Positions 19,211-28,739 are shown, numbered from the stretch's first letter. The stretch: 64,000 nt of DNA from JAJFFW01 sp965263375 (GCA_965263375.1 OZ253669.1:2418001-2482000), one strand, 5' to 3'. The notes: generated from the sequence alone by a model not told the origin. Program-made: numbers and translations.

Positions 19211-19298
19211 TCTTCTGCTGCTCTTGTTAAGCTGTGCGCGTTTTGATTTTAAACGAAAGGCGCACCCAAATCTTAGGCAAGGTTAAAGGCCCCGCCCC

Positions 19299-20015
19299 AT
19301 GTTACTCTTGGTCGGCCTTGGCAATCCTGGAAAACAATACGCCCGACATCGACATAATGTGGGCTTTATGGCGGTCGATGCAATCGGCGACGCGCTTGGG
19401 TTTGACGCGCCCCGCAAAAAATTCCACGGCGAGCTAAGAGAAGGTTTTTTAAACGGCCCCGCCGGACGAATAAAATCGCTGATTTTAAAGCCTCAAACTT
19501 ATATGAATGACAGCGGCCTTTCGGTCCGAGAGGCGGCGAAGTTCTATAAAATCTCCCCTGAAGACGTGATCGTTTTTTATGACGAGCTAGATGTCGCCCC
19601 CGGCAAAATAAAAGCGAAAATCGGCGGCGGCGCCGCGGGCCACAATGGCATTCGGTCAATTGACGCCCATTTGGGAAACAATTTTCGCCGCATTCGCATT
19701 GGCATTGGCCACCCCGGCGTTAAGTCGAAGGTTCATTCCTATGTGCTCGGTGATTTTTCAAAAGCTGACCAAGACTGGCTGGCGCCGATGCTAGAAGCGA
19801 TCGCGAAAAGCGCGCCTTTTTTGACCGTCGACAATCCACGCTTTTTAACGGCGCTGGCCGAACACCTACAAGGCGGCGGCGCGCCACCGAAAAACAATAA
19901 GCCGCAAGAGCCCCTTGAAAAGACAAAAAAAACGACAATTAAAAACGAAACAACAACTGATCAGAACGGCCCGATGGCCGAAGCGCTGAAAAAACTCCTG
20001 ACAAAGAAGGAATAA
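19299..20015 (+). CDS. pth: Peptidyl-tRNA hydrolase
   Basis: Releases peptides from prematurely dropped peptidyl-tRNA. It starts MLLLVGLGNPGKQYARHRHN, with the catalytic His at residue 19. QTYMNDSG and FYDELDVAPGK are conserved active-site segments. A Lys/Thr-rich C-terminal tail of about 45 residues extends beyond the usual length (238 against about 195). It sits 4 nt before ychF, a widely conserved pairing (rplY-pth-ychF). Confidence 0.96.
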   Translation: MLLLVGLGNPGKQYARHRHNVGFMAVDAIGDALGFDAPRKKFHGELREGFLNGPAGRIKSLILKPQTYMNDSGLSVREAAKFYKISPEDVIVFYDELDVAPGKIKAKIGGGAAGHNGIRSIDAHLGNNFRRIRIGIGHPGVKSKVHSYVLGDFSKADQDWLAPMLEAIAKSAPFLTVDNPRFLTALAEHLQGGGAPPKNNKPQEPLEKTKKTTIKNETTTDQNGPMAEALKKLLTKKE

Positions 20016-20019
20016 GGCT

Positions 20020-21117
20020 ATGGGTTTTAAATGTGGCATCGTTGGCCTGCCGAATGTCGGTAAATCGACCCTGTTCAACGCGCTGACAAAAACCGCCGCG
20101 GCGCAAGCGGAAAACTATCCCTTTTGTACGATTGAGCCGAATGTGGGCGATGTCGCCGTGCCTGAACCACGTCTGACAAGGCTTGCTGAAATCGCCGGTT
20201 CCGCACAAATGATCCCCGCCCGAATGCAGTTTGTGGATATCGCCGGGCTCGTCAAAGGCGCCGCCCAGGGCGAAGGGCTCGGCAACCAGTTCCTCGCCAA
20301 TATTCGAGAGGTCGACGCTGTAATCTACGTTCTGCGTTGCTTTGAAGACCCTGACATTACCCATGTCGCAGGTACGATTGATCCGATTGCGGATTTTGAA
20401 GTGGTTGAGACCGAGCTAATGCTCGCCGACCTTGAAAGCTTAGAAAAACGCCGCGCCAATCTTGAGAAAAAAGCAAAAGGCCAAGACAAAGAAGCCAAAG
20501 CCCTCCTCGTCCTTGTTGATAAAGCGCTCGAAGTCTTGCGCGAGGGCAACCCCGCACGCAGCGCCGAGATTGATGATGATGACGCTAAAGAATGGAAGGG
20601 CCTTCAGCTATTGACGGCCAAACCCATTTTGTTTGTCGCCAATGTGGATGAAGACGCCGCCGCCGAAGGCAATGACTTTTCCGCCCGTGTGACTGAGCAA
20701 GCCGCAAATGAAGGCGCTGGCGCTGTCACCATCTCCGCCAAAATCGAATCTGAACTCGCTCAATTAGACGACGAAGAACAGGCCGAATATCTTGAAACAC
20801 TTGGCCTTGAAGAGCCTGGCCTTAACCGCCTTATCCGTGCCGGCTATGGGTTGCTTGATTTGCAAACGTACTTTACAGCCGGACCGAAAGAGGCGCGCGC
20901 ATGGACCATTCCCGTCGGCGCAACAGCCCCGCAAGCAGCTGGCGTCATTCATACGGATTTTGAACGCGGCTTTATCCGGGCGGAAACAATTTCTTTCGAA
21001 GACTATGTCGAATTAAACGGCGAGCAAGGGGCGAAAGAAGCCGGAAAAATGCGCTTAGAAGGCAAGGAATACACCGTCAAAGACGGCGACGTTATGCTAT
21101 TTAGGTTTAACGCTTAA
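20020..21117 (+). CDS. ychF: Redox/ribosome-associated ATPase YchF (OLA1 family)
   Basis: Obg-family P-loop protein that prefers ATP. The G1 loop is GLPNVGKST near residues 9-17, and the G3 stretch VDIAGLVKGA follows. A coiled-coil insert at about 130-165 and a C-terminal TGS domain complete the 365-residue protein. AAGGA lies 7-11 nt before the start. Last gene of the rplY-pth-ychF group. Confidence 0.97.
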   Translation: MGFKCGIVGLPNVGKSTLFNALTKTAAAQAENYPFCTIEPNVGDVAVPEPRLTRLAEIAGSAQMIPARMQFVDIAGLVKGAAQGEGLGNQFLANIREVDAVIYVLRCFEDPDITHVAGTIDPIADFEVVETELMLADLESLEKRRANLEKKAKGQDKEAKALLVLVDKALEVLREGNPARSAEIDDDDAKEWKGLQLLTAKPILFVANVDEDAAAEGNDFSARVTEQAANEGAGAVTISAKIESELAQLDDEEQAEYLETLGLEEPGLNRLIRAGYGLLDLQTYFTAGPKEARAWTIPVGATAPQAAGVIHTDFERGFIRAETISFEDYVELNGEQGAKEAGKMRLEGKEYTVKDGDVMLFRFNA

Positions 21118-21134
21118 GCAGCCCCCCCTAGCGC

Positions 21135-21329
21135 TTATAATTTAAAGACACGTTTTGCATTTTCCGCTAAAAACATGCGCTGCTGCACAGGTGCAAGGCC
21201 TAATTGGTCATTATCAGCTAGCATCTTTAAATTCATCACCAGATGACATCGACGCACTTTCCTGATCTGTCAGCGAGAAGTGTATGCCCGATCAACCAGG
21301 TCGGGAAAACTTTCCAACAAACTGTAGAG
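21135..21329 (-). pseudogene. Remnant of the C-terminus of an amidohydrolase-like gene
   Basis: One minus-strand frame reads LLESFPDLVDRAYTSR, then a stop at about 21275, then continues to end in NDQLGLAPVQQRMFLAENAKRVFKL and a TAA at 21135. The last part resembles the C-terminal helix of TIM-barrel amidohydrolases (the eNAkRlF pattern). The in-frame stop and the short length suggest a decayed gene fused against the end of mtnP. A short real ORF from a GTG inside it cannot be excluded. Confidence 0.4.
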
Positions 21330-22211
21330 TTAGCCTCCCAGCACTCGCCCGGCGATAACATCAAGCTTTGCGATCATTTGCGGATCTCGCGCATCAGGCG
21401 CGGTGATCAACGCAAAATCAAGCACGGTTTCAATCCCCTGGGGCGACGGCGTGCGGGTCGGCCCAAGCTTTGCGGCGAGCGCATTAATAACGCGGCGCGC
21501 CTTGATCGTATTTTCCTTCATCACCTGCAAAACATTGGTGACTTCAACCGCCTCTTCCTCTGCATGCCAACAATCATAATCGGTGACCATAGCAAGGGTC
21601 GCGTAAGGCAGCTCCGCCTCACGCGCAAGTTTTGCTTCGGGCATATTCGTCATACCAATTACATCAGCGCCCCATTGACGATAAAGGTGACTTTCAGCGC
21701 GAGAAGAAAATTGCGGTCCGTCAATCGCAAGATATGTTCCACCGCGATGGGCTTTCACGCTCACTTGCGAGCAGGCCGCCTCCAGCCCATCGCCAAGCGC
21801 GGAACAAACTGGCTCCGCCATCGATACATGGGCGACAAATCCCGGCCCGAAAAAGGACGTCTCGCGTTTTGTGGTGCGATCGATAAACTGATCGATAATT
21901 ACAAAATCCCCGGGCGCTTTTTCTTCTCGAAATGATCCGCAGGCGGAAATGGAAACAAGATCCGTCGCCCCGGCGCGTTTCATCGCATCGATATTCGCGC
22001 GGTAATTAATTGCATTTGGCGTTAAGAGATGGCCGGCCCCATGGCGAGCGAGGAACAGAACGCCGACCTCCCCGATCTTGCCTTTTATCAGAGCGTCTGA
22101 GGGTTCGCCCCAAGGGGTCTCTATCTCTAGGCGTTCGGTATTTTCTTCAAAGCCCTCCATCGCATAGAGCCCTGACCCGCCGATAATGCCTAATACCCTC
22201 GCTTGCGCCAT
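21330..22211 (-). CDS. mtnP: S-methyl-5'-thioadenosine phosphorylase
   Basis: Splits methylthioadenosine to adenine and methylthioribose-1-phosphate, the entry to methionine salvage. The GGSGLYAM phosphate loop, the segment RHGAGHLLTPNAINYRANI and the purine-site region IGMTNMPEAKLAREAELPY are those of MtnP, not of purine nucleoside phosphorylase. It has 293 residues, the usual length. No other salvage genes are beside it; the neighbours are a gene remnant and an SDR. Confidence 0.95.
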   Translation of the reverse strand: MAQARVLGIIGGSGLYAMEGFEENTERLEIETPWGEPSDALIKGKIGEVGVLFLARHGAGHLLTPNAINYRANIDAMKRAGATDLVSISACGSFREEKAPGDFVIIDQFIDRTTKRETSFFGPGFVAHVSMAEPVCSALGDGLEAACSQVSVKAHRGGTYLAIDGPQFSSRAESHLYRQWGADVIGMTNMPEAKLAREAELPYATLAMVTDYDCWHAEEEAVEVTNVLQVMKENTIKARRVINALAAKLGPTRTPSPQGIETVLDFALITAPDARDPQMIAKLDVIAGRVLGG

Positions 22212-22299
22212 AGTTGCTGCCTTCTATCAATGATCATTAAGCGCGATGGTAAAACGACACGAAGAAAAGGCAAATGCGCGCGCCTTAACAATGGCGCGA

Positions 22300-23052
22300 T
22301 CATAGTTGCGCGGAAACCCCGCCATCACAGAGCATAGCACCGCCCGTAATGAACTGCGCATTGTCAGACAAAAGGAACATAGCGCTTTGGGCGATTTCTT
22401 CTGGGTCCGCCATCCGTTTCAAGGCATGAAATTGCTTGATGTTTTCTTGCACCTCGGGGTCTTGCGGCGCCATATCCGTCTTTGTGCCGCCAGGAAGGAG
22501 CGCATTGACACGCACACCATCCGAACCATGATCGGATGCTAACGCCTTTGAAAGCCCAATAAGCCCTGCTTTAGAAGCAGCGTAAGCCGCCATGCCGGGC
22601 ATGCCGCCGTTGGAATAACCGACAAAAGATGAGGTGAAAACAATTGCGCCGCCGTTGTTTTTGATCATGGCAGGGATTTGATGTTTCGCATTAAAAAAAG
22701 CCCCTGTCAGGTTTGTATCGATCACTTGGCGCCAATTATCTTCCCGCATGTCCGCTATGGGCCCCAGGTCGCCAATGGCGCCCGCATTGTTAAACGCGCC
22801 GTCCAACGCGCCAAAATGATTGACCGCATCATCAACAAGCTGTTTTGAGAAAACTTCATCACGGATATCTCCCGCAACGAAAGTTGCTGCGCCGCCAAGC
22901 GCGCTAATCCGATCACAGAGCCCTTTTAATAAGTCAGCGCGCCGCGCGCCAAGAACAACATTAGCCCCCTCTTTAGCGAATAATACGGCCGCTGCCGCAC
23001 CAATCCCGGAACTTGCGCCGGTTATGATAATGGTTTTTCGTCGTAACATCAT
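22300..23052 (-). CDS. SDR-family NAD(P)-dependent oxidoreductase
   Basis: Classical short-chain dehydrogenase of 250 residues. The cofactor loop TGASSGIG is at about 11-18, NNAGAIG is at about 90, and the catalytic Ser and YAASK are in the usual places. The C-terminus ends with the ITGGAMLCDGGVS stretch. The substrate cannot be read from the sequence; the FabG-like architecture is shared by many unrelated enzymes. It stands alone between mtnP and petC, separated from petC by a terminator. Confidence 0.9.
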   Translation of the reverse strand: MMLRRKTIIITGASSGIGAAAAVLFAKEGANVVLGARRADLLKGLCDRISALGGAATFVAGDIRDEVFSKQLVDDAVNHFGALDGAFNNAGAIGDLGPIADMREDNWRQVIDTNLTGAFFNAKHQIPAMIKNNGGAIVFTSSFVGYSNGGMPGMAAYAASKAGLIGLSKALASDHGSDGVRVNALLPGGTKTDMAPQDPEVQENIKQFHALKRMADPEEIAQSAMFLLSDNAQFITGGAMLCDGGVSAQL

Positions 23053-23200
23053 AATGCAGAAAATATCCTTTAATGGCTTTTCTGCGAGCTATGCCAACAC
23101 CTTGCCCACAATGCATTCCGTTTCTTGCGATGCGAGCGGAAAAATTAAGCGCACGTTTTAACCTTGCTGTTAGGAAGGCGGCAAAATGGGGAATACGCAC

Positions 23201-23230
23201 AAAAAAAAACCGCAGCTGGTAAAGCCGCGG
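23201..23230 (-). terminator. Rho-independent terminator after petC
   Basis: On the minus strand an 8-bp stem (CCGCGGCT with AGCTGCGG, one G-U pair, 5-base loop) is followed by nine T. It lies about 30 nt beyond the petC stop and closes the petABC operon. Confidence 0.85.
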
Positions 23231-23258
23231 CTTTTTAATTCAGGCTATAGCGTGGCGC

Positions 23259-24206
23259 TTAGTGCTCAACGCGAGACCAGATCTCTCGATATGACCAATA
23301 AAGAATGCCGCTGAGGATAAGGAGGTAGATCACCGTCATAACCCCAAGCTTTTTGCGTGCTTCCATTTTTGGTTCCGCCGCCCAAGTCAGGAACTCAACG
23401 ACGTCTTTCGAATACTGCTCAACCGTTTCAGGTGTTGCATCATCCGCATAATCGATAATGCCATCGGACAGCGGCGGCGCCATTGCAAGAACACCGCCGT
23501 AAGGCACTTTTACGCCTTCAACGACATGGCCATGATCATCGATATATTCAGGCTTTAAGTTCTGCGCCATATCGCCAGGGAAGTAAGGATTGTAATACTG
23601 GCCAGCCGCAATCGTTACGGTCTCAGGCGCATCTTCATAACCAGTCAAAAGGCTGTAGACATAGTCCGGCCCGTGATGACGCGCTTTCGTGATCAGCGAT
23701 AGATCCGGCGGCACGGCGCCATTATTTGCCAGACGCGCAACCTGATCATTTGCATATGGACCAGGGAAACGATCAGACGGCAAGCCGGGACGTTCAAAAT
23801 CGTCGCCGCTGTCATCTGGACCATCAGTAATCTGATACTCAGCCGCAACCGCTTTCACGATCGGGTTGTCATTAGGATTAGAACAATCAACCGTCGACGG
23901 CACGCCAGCGGGACACGCATCAAGGTGGAACGGCCCGCCCTTTTGGCCAAGGTTACGGAAAGAAATAAGGTCTAAAGAATGGCAGCTTGCGCAGACTGTA
24001 CGATAGACCTGAAAGCCGCGTTGAACAGCATCTTTATCAAAGGTCCCGAATGGGCCGTTAAAGTGCCAGTGAACGTGCTTATATTCTTTCGCTTCACCGC
24101 CAGCGGCGAGTGCACTTGTGGTAAGTGCGCCGCCTGCGGCTAATGCTATAGCGCCGAGCGCAAGCTTCTTCATGGAAGATCTGAACATATCAAATGCCTT
24201 TTTCAT
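23259..24206 (-). CDS. petC: Cytochrome c1
   Basis: Haem c subunit of the bc1 complex, passing electrons to cytochrome c on the periplasmic side. A signal peptide lies in the first roughly 35 residues. The haem site is CASCH in RTVCASCHSLD, and the axial Met is probably in LAMAPPLSDG. One C-terminal membrane anchor (YLLILSGILYWSY) completes the 315-residue protein. The start follows the petB stop by 5 nt. A Met eleven codons in would give a shorter leader. Confidence 0.96.
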   Translation of the reverse strand: MKKAFDMFRSSMKKLALGAIALAAGGALTTSALAAGGEAKEYKHVHWHFNGPFGTFDKDAVQRGFQVYRTVCASCHSLDLISFRNLGQKGGPFHLDACPAGVPSTVDCSNPNDNPIVKAVAAEYQITDGPDDSGDDFERPGLPSDRFPGPYANDQVARLANNGAVPPDLSLITKARHHGPDYVYSLLTGYEDAPETVTIAAGQYYNPYFPGDMAQNLKPEYIDDHGHVVEGVKVPYGGVLAMAPPLSDGIIDYADDATPETVEQYSKDVVEFLTWAAEPKMEARKKLGVMTVIYLLILSGILYWSYREIWSRVEH

Positions 24207-24211
24207 GGGGG

Positions 24212-25507
24212 CTACTCCGCCGGAGCCGGCGCAGATCCGCCAGTAGAAGACGAGGCGCTAGTCGGCTTATGCAGCACAGCCTCTGAAATGGACTTCGGCA
24301 TTTCATCCGGCGTCTCCAAAATGCCAAGAAGCGGCAGGATGACTAAGAAGAAACCGAAATAGTAAGCCGTCGCAATCTGAGCAAAGGCAATGTAAACGCC
24401 TTCCGCCGGTTGTCCGCCAAGCCAACCAAGGGCGAGACAAGCAAACACAAACAGATAGAACCAAAGCTTCGCAACCGGACGATAGCGCATGGAGCGTACT
24501 TTCGATGTATCAAGCCATGGCAAGACAAACAAAACCGCGATCGCTGAGAACATGGCGATAACGCCGCCAAGCTTGGAAGAGATCGGTCCGATATCAAAAG
24601 TAATCGCCCGCAAAATTGCGTAGAACGGCAGGAAGTACCATTCCGGCACAATGTGCGCTGGCGTCACCAATGGATCAGCTGGGATATAGTTGTCAGGGTG
24701 GCCAAGACCGTTCGGGTTAAAAAATACGAAAACGGCAAACAGAACCAAGAAGGCCGCGATGCCAAAGCCGTCTTTCACCGTGTAGTATGGGTGGAAAGGA
24801 ACGGTGTCTTTTTTAACATCCTTCACTTCGATGCCAGTTGGGTTGTTGTTGCCAGGAACATGCAACGCCCAAATATGCAACACCACAACACCTGCAATCG
24901 CGAACGGCAACAAGAAGTGTAGGCTGAAGAAACGGTTCAAGGTTGGGTTGTCAACAGATGGCCCGCCCCACAGCAAACGCTGGATCTCGTCGCCAAGAAC
25001 AGGGATCGCGCTAAACAAATTGGTGATAACTGTCGCGCCCCAGAAAGACATCTGTCCCCATGGCAAGACGTAGCCCATAAACGCGGTCGCCATCATCAAT
25101 AAGAAGATGACCACGCCCAAAATCCAAAGCATTTCACGCGGCGCTTTGTATGAGCCGTAGTAAAGCCCCCGGAACATATGAAGATAAACGGCGATAAAGA
25201 ACATCGACGCGCCGTTAGCGTGCACATAACGCATCAGCCAACCATAGTTCACGTCACGCATGATGTGTTCCACACTTTCAAAAGCATAGTCCACATGAGG
25301 CGTATAATGCATCGCCAAGATCACGCCGGTGATAATCTGAATCACCAAACAGACAGCTAAGATGCCGCCAAATGTATACCAGTAATTGAGGTTCTTCGGC
25401 GTTGGAAAGTCGACAAAACTGTCATAGGCAAGGCGAACAAGCGGCAAGCGCTTATCAAGCCATTTCTCTACGCCAGTCTGCGGATTGTATGTTGATTCAT
25501 GCGCCAT
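24212..25507 (-). CDS. petB: Cytochrome b of the bc1 complex
   Basis: Quinol-oxidising membrane core, binding two b haems. The 431-residue protein has eight to nine membrane spans. WYTFGGILAV, GYVLPWGQMSFWGATVITN and the Qo-site PEWYFLPFYAILR are well kept. The His pairs that bind haem lie in spans 2 and 4. The gene encodes b alone, not the b-c1 fusion found in some Rhizobiales. Middle gene of petABC. Confidence 0.97.
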   Translation of the reverse strand: MAHESTYNPQTGVEKWLDKRLPLVRLAYDSFVDFPTPKNLNYWYTFGGILAVCLVIQIITGVILAMHYTPHVDYAFESVEHIMRDVNYGWLMRYVHANGASMFFIAVYLHMFRGLYYGSYKAPREMLWILGVVIFLLMMATAFMGYVLPWGQMSFWGATVITNLFSAIPVLGDEIQRLLWGGPSVDNPTLNRFFSLHFLLPFAIAGVVVLHIWALHVPGNNNPTGIEVKDVKKDTVPFHPYYTVKDGFGIAAFLVLFAVFVFFNPNGLGHPDNYIPADPLVTPAHIVPEWYFLPFYAILRAITFDIGPISSKLGGVIAMFSAIAVLFVLPWLDTSKVRSMRYRPVAKLWFYLFVFACLALGWLGGQPAEGVYIAFAQIATAYYFGFFLVILPLLGILETPDEMPKSISEAVLHKPTSASSSTGGSAPAPAE

Positions 25508-25532
25508 GTTTGGCTCCTAAGTCCCTCGGCGG

Positions 25533-26111
25533 TTAGCCGATTTTAATCACGCTGTCTGTAACGAACTGATATGGCGGCACGGGAAGGTTCTCCGGCGCCG
25601 GGCCTTTGCGGATACGGCCAGCCGTATCGTAGTGCGAACCATGGCAAGGACAGAACCAGCCATTGTAATCGCCCTTATTTTCCCCTTGCTCCGTGCCCAA
25701 AGGAACGCAGCCCAAATGGGTGCAAACGCCAACAACAACCATATAAGCGGACTTTGTCGCGCGGTTCTTGTCCTCTGCGCCTTCGCTAACGCCAAGGTTG
25801 TCGTTGCGCGCTTTGTCGTCTTTCAGCGCGCTTAAAGGCGTTTCTTCCGCTTCTAAGATTTCATCTTCGGTGCGGTGACGAATGAAAACAGGCTTGCCCT
25901 GCCAGAAGATCTTGATTGCTTCACCAGGCTGCAGAGAGGAGATGTCAACCTCTTTTGTTGAAAGCGCCAAGACGGAAGCATCAGGGTTCATTTGGTGAAC
26001 AAGCGGCACAATGGCGCCCGCTGCGCCCATGCCCGTCACGCCGACCGCTAACAAATGAATAAAGTCGCGGCGGGTCGGTTCTTCTTCTGGTGTTTTATTG
26101 TCAGCGGTCAT
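25533..26111 (-). CDS. petA: Rieske iron-sulfur subunit of the bc1 complex
   Basis: 2Fe-2S protein that takes electrons from quinol. Cluster motifs CTHLGCVPLG and CPCHGSHYD are intact. A Tat-type leader TRRDFIHLLAVG acts as the membrane anchor. The frame is open 20 codons further upstream, but MTADNKTPEEEPTRRDF is the typical start and AAGGAA precedes it. This gives 192 residues. First gene of petABC. Confidence 0.96.
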   Translation of the reverse strand: MTADNKTPEEEPTRRDFIHLLAVGVTGMGAAGAIVPLVHQMNPDASVLALSTKEVDISSLQPGEAIKIFWQGKPVFIRHRTEDEILEAEETPLSALKDDKARNDNLGVSEGAEDKNRATKSAYMVVVGVCTHLGCVPLGTEQGENKGDYNGWFCPCHGSHYDTAGRIRKGPAPENLPVPPYQFVTDSVIKIG

Positions 26112-26466
26112 AGCGCTGGTGTTCCTTATTTGCCTTATCTGCATCGCCCGAAAGCGGACTATTGCGCCCAAAACCGGGCTATTAGGAGTACGCCGGCCGG
26201 ATACAACGAAACGACCGCCATAAAAAGGGCGTTCGGCCCTTGTGCAAACAGCAATCCTCTTAATTGCGATGCGTCAAAAATACGCCTGCGATTACAGCTA
26301 AACTGCAATTGCAAACCTTTTTATGGGTGTGAGTTATTTGGAGAATCCAACGCGCGCCGACAATGCGGCCCAGCGTCGCGAGTTCTCGCCTTTTTCACAA
26401 AGACGAAGCGCCGCACATTAGACCTTTAAACACGCAATACTTAACACTGTTCAACGACCTTGCTAT
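26112..26466. other. Divergent intergenic region petA/trmL
   Basis: No gene is seen in these 355 bases. They must hold the petABC promoter on the minus strand and one for the plus-strand methyltransferase gene. A short hairpin, AAGGGC-GTTCG-GCCCTT, lies at about 26225-26241. No hexamer pair is strong enough to name. Confidence 0.5.
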
Positions 26467-26955
26467 GTGAGCCCTATGCGCTTGGCCTTATTTCAACCGG
26501 AAATCGCTCAAAATGTTGGCGCCGCCATCCGCGCGGCGGCTTGTTTTGGGGCGGGCGTCGATCTTATTCGCCCCTTCGCTTTTCCGTTAACCGCCAAGGA
26601 CATCAAAAGAGTAGCGATGGATTACCGCCTCCTTGCAGAGCCGCTGGTCCATGACAGTTGGGAAGCGTTTAAATCTGAAGCAAAAGCTGAAGACCGACGT
26701 CTTATCCTATTGACAACAAAAGCTGATCAAGACCTTTGGGATGTATCATTTAAAAACAATGACATCGTGATCACAGGGCAAGAATCGGCTGGCGCGCCGG
26801 ATTTTGTGCATGCCAGCGTAGACGTTCGCGCGCGTATCGCGATTGCGCCTGAGGCGCGCTCTCTCAATCTCGCTATCGCGGCAAGTGTGGCTCTATCAGA
26901 AGCAAGGCGCCAAATTGGATGGCCAGTATCAAGCTCAGTGAAGCAAGCTCAATGA
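26467..26955 (+). CDS. trmL: tRNA (cytidine/uridine-2'-O-)-methyltransferase TrmL
   Basis: SpoU/TrmD-fold (SPOUT) enzyme that methylates the ribose of the wobble base in leucine tRNAs. The 162-residue length is that of the minimal TrmL type. FQPEIAQNVGAAIRAAACFG is the N-terminal signature, and the knot region includes GQESAGAP and the C-terminal SLNLAIAASVALSEA. Translation may start at GTG 26467 or at the ATG nine bases later. Neither has a strong ribosome-binding site. hemF follows on the same strand. Confidence 0.9.
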   Translation: MSPMRLALFQPEIAQNVGAAIRAAACFGAGVDLIRPFAFPLTAKDIKRVAMDYRLLAEPLVHDSWEAFKSEAKAEDRRLILLTTKADQDLWDVSFKNNDIVITGQESAGAPDFVHASVDVRARIAIAPEARSLNLAIAASVALSEARRQIGWPVSSSVKQAQ

Positions 26956-27034
26956 ATCAGGCGCAGCGAACCGAGGGCAGCGAACCAGGCGCAATAAAGC
27001 CTGCCGAACAGAAAATGTAGTGGAGAAATCCCAA

Positions 27035-27922
27035 ATGGATATCGAACAAAAAAAAGCAGCAGCCAAAAGCTTTTTTGAAGACCTGCAAGGCCGCCTATGC
27101 GCCGCTTTTGAGCAATTGGAACAAGCCGCCGGCCCCCTTTACCAAGATCGCGACGCGGGAAAGTTCGAGCGCACCCCATGGCGGCGTGACAAAAAGGGGA
27201 GCGACGAGCCCGCGAGCGATCAAGGCGGCGGCGTTATGGGCATGCTCCATGGCCGCGTGTTTGAAAAAGCGGGTGTTCATTTTTCCTGTGTCCATGGGGA
27301 ATTTTCACCGGAATTTCGCAGCCAAATTCCTGGCGCTGAGGAAGATCCGCGTTTTTGGGCCTCAGGTGTTTCTTTAATCGCCCATACGCGCAATCCACAT
27401 GCCCCCGCCGCCCATATGAATGTACGCATGATCGTTACGACGAAATGCTGGTTTGGCGGCGGCGGTGATTTAAACCCCATGCTCGACCGCTATCGCAGCC
27501 AAGATCATGAAGACAGCGCCACATTTTTGAACCGATTTCAAAAGGCCTGCGACACACATGATGCGGGCTATTTCCCCAAGTTCAAAGAATGGTGTGATCG
27601 CTATTTCTTCCTGCCCCACCGGAACGAGCCTCGAGGCGCCGGAGGCGTCTTTTATGACCGCCATGACAGCGGTGATTGGGCCGCTGACTTCGCTTTCACA
27701 AAAGATATTGGCGAAGCTTTTTTAGATATCTACCCGCAATTGGTGGAAAGACGTATGGATCAACCGTGGACCAATGCGGACCGTGAAGAACAGCTTTTTC
27801 GCCGCGGACGTTATGCAGAATTCAATCTACTCTATGATCGCGGAACAACATTCGGCCTCAAAACGGGCGGCAATGTCGATTCAATTCTTTCATCGTTGCC
27901 GCCTGAAGCGAAATGGCCATAA
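27035..27922 (+). CDS. hemF: Oxygen-dependent coproporphyrinogen III oxidase
   Basis: Aerobic haem synthesis enzyme, converting coproporphyrinogen III to protoporphyrinogen IX. There are 295 residues from the ATG at 27035, which has GGAGA 8 nt upstream; a GTG five codons earlier is also in frame. GVHFSCVHGEF, HMNVRMI and the signature GGGGDLNPMLDRY are clear, as is FFLPHRNEPRGAGGVFYD. The oxygen-dependent type fits the aerobic bc1 chain encoded next door. Confidence 0.96.
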   Translation: MDIEQKKAAAKSFFEDLQGRLCAAFEQLEQAAGPLYQDRDAGKFERTPWRRDKKGSDEPASDQGGGVMGMLHGRVFEKAGVHFSCVHGEFSPEFRSQIPGAEEDPRFWASGVSLIAHTRNPHAPAAHMNVRMIVTTKCWFGGGGDLNPMLDRYRSQDHEDSATFLNRFQKACDTHDAGYFPKFKEWCDRYFFLPHRNEPRGAGGVFYDRHDSGDWAADFAFTKDIGEAFLDIYPQLVERRMDQPWTNADREEQLFRRGRYAEFNLLYDRGTTFGLKTGGNVDSILSSLPPEAKWP

Positions 27923-28069
27923 ACGCCATAGAAGCGACCAGCCAGACCGGGCCTTAATTTATCTGCTTAACTTTTCTGCTTAACGTAATGAAAATAAGCG
28001 CTTTTTCCTGCGCAAAAAAAACACCCAACGGAAAACGGAGCCCCAAGGAATACAGAGCCCTAAAATAGT

Positions 28070-28094
28070 AAAACGCGCCCAAAGGGCGCGTTTT
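28070..28094. terminator. Bidirectional terminator between convergent genes
   Basis: Perfect 11-bp inverted repeat AAAACGCGCCC / GGGCGCGTTTT with a 3-base loop. T-runs occur on both strands. It lies between hemF (plus) and the 154-residue membrane protein gene (minus), so it can serve both. Confidence 0.8.
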
Positions 28095-28115
28095 ACATCC
28101 TCCCAGGACTTTCGC

Positions 28116-28580
28116 TTATCGCCCTCTCACTCCGGATAATCCGGAGATAAGGGTCAGTAGGCCGCCGCCGCCTGCGAGGTATGATCCCCACTCTGCAGCG
28201 CCTAAGCCCTCGTCTGTCCCCATCATGGTCAAAAAGAAATATCCAATCGCCGCAATCGCCACGACCCCCGCAAGGATCGTCACCATGCTTGTTAAGCGAC
28301 CGATAAATGGAAGAAGCCCCAACACCCCTAGGACCGCCGCCACAGCCGAGACGAAAACCGCAGCAAAAATAGCTAAACCAAGTGTGCCGCCCTGCGGCTC
28401 ACAATCACCGGAAATGGAAAATTCCTGATTGATAAAGCACTGAACCGTATCGCCGACGAAATAATTGCCAGTGCGAGGCGTTTCAGATTCCCCAGAAATA
28501 GACCCAACGGTCGTTTCCGAAAACATCGGTAAGAATAGCAAAGCAGCAATAATCGCCAAAGGCAGGATAATTCTAGTCAT
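28116..28580 (-). CDS. Small membrane protein of unknown function
   Basis: Not recognised. Of 154 residues, the N-terminal MTRIILPLAIIAALLFLPMF is a signal or anchor segment. A polar stretch with two Cys about 14 residues apart (QCFINQ, GDCEPQ) could form a disulfide outside the membrane. Two to three further hydrophobic spans follow and the tail is Gly-rich. The ATG is preceded by GGGG about 9 nt upstream. It lies next to, and in the same direction as, the EPS locus but 160 nt beyond its last gene. A link to EPS is only a possibility. Confidence 0.7.
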   Translation of the reverse strand: MTRIILPLAIIAALLFLPMFSETTVGSISGESETPRTGNYFVGDTVQCFINQEFSISGDCEPQGGTLGLAIFAAVFVSAVAAVLGVLGLLPFIGRLTSMVTILAGVVAIAAIGYFFLTMMGTDEGLGAAEWGSYLAGGGGLLTLISGLSGVRGR

Positions 28581-28739
28581 CGCAATATACCCCAATCACC
28601 CCGTTTACAGGCATCCCTGTCATAGAGCCGCACCCTAACCGTTAATATTCTAGGCGCCAAGACTCAGAAGGCAAGATAAGGTCAAAATTTTATGCTGCGG
28701 CGCACAAAACCATCTATATTCGCCCTGGTAATGAAGTAT

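Noticed and set aside
21243..21935. Plus-strand open frame (230 codons) opposite mtnP
   Set aside because: Shadow of mtnP with no recognisable protein character.
27957..27990. Short direct repeat of TCTGCTTAAC after hemF
   Set aside because: Two short copies only; no TTAA-N7-TTAA spacing and no further structure.
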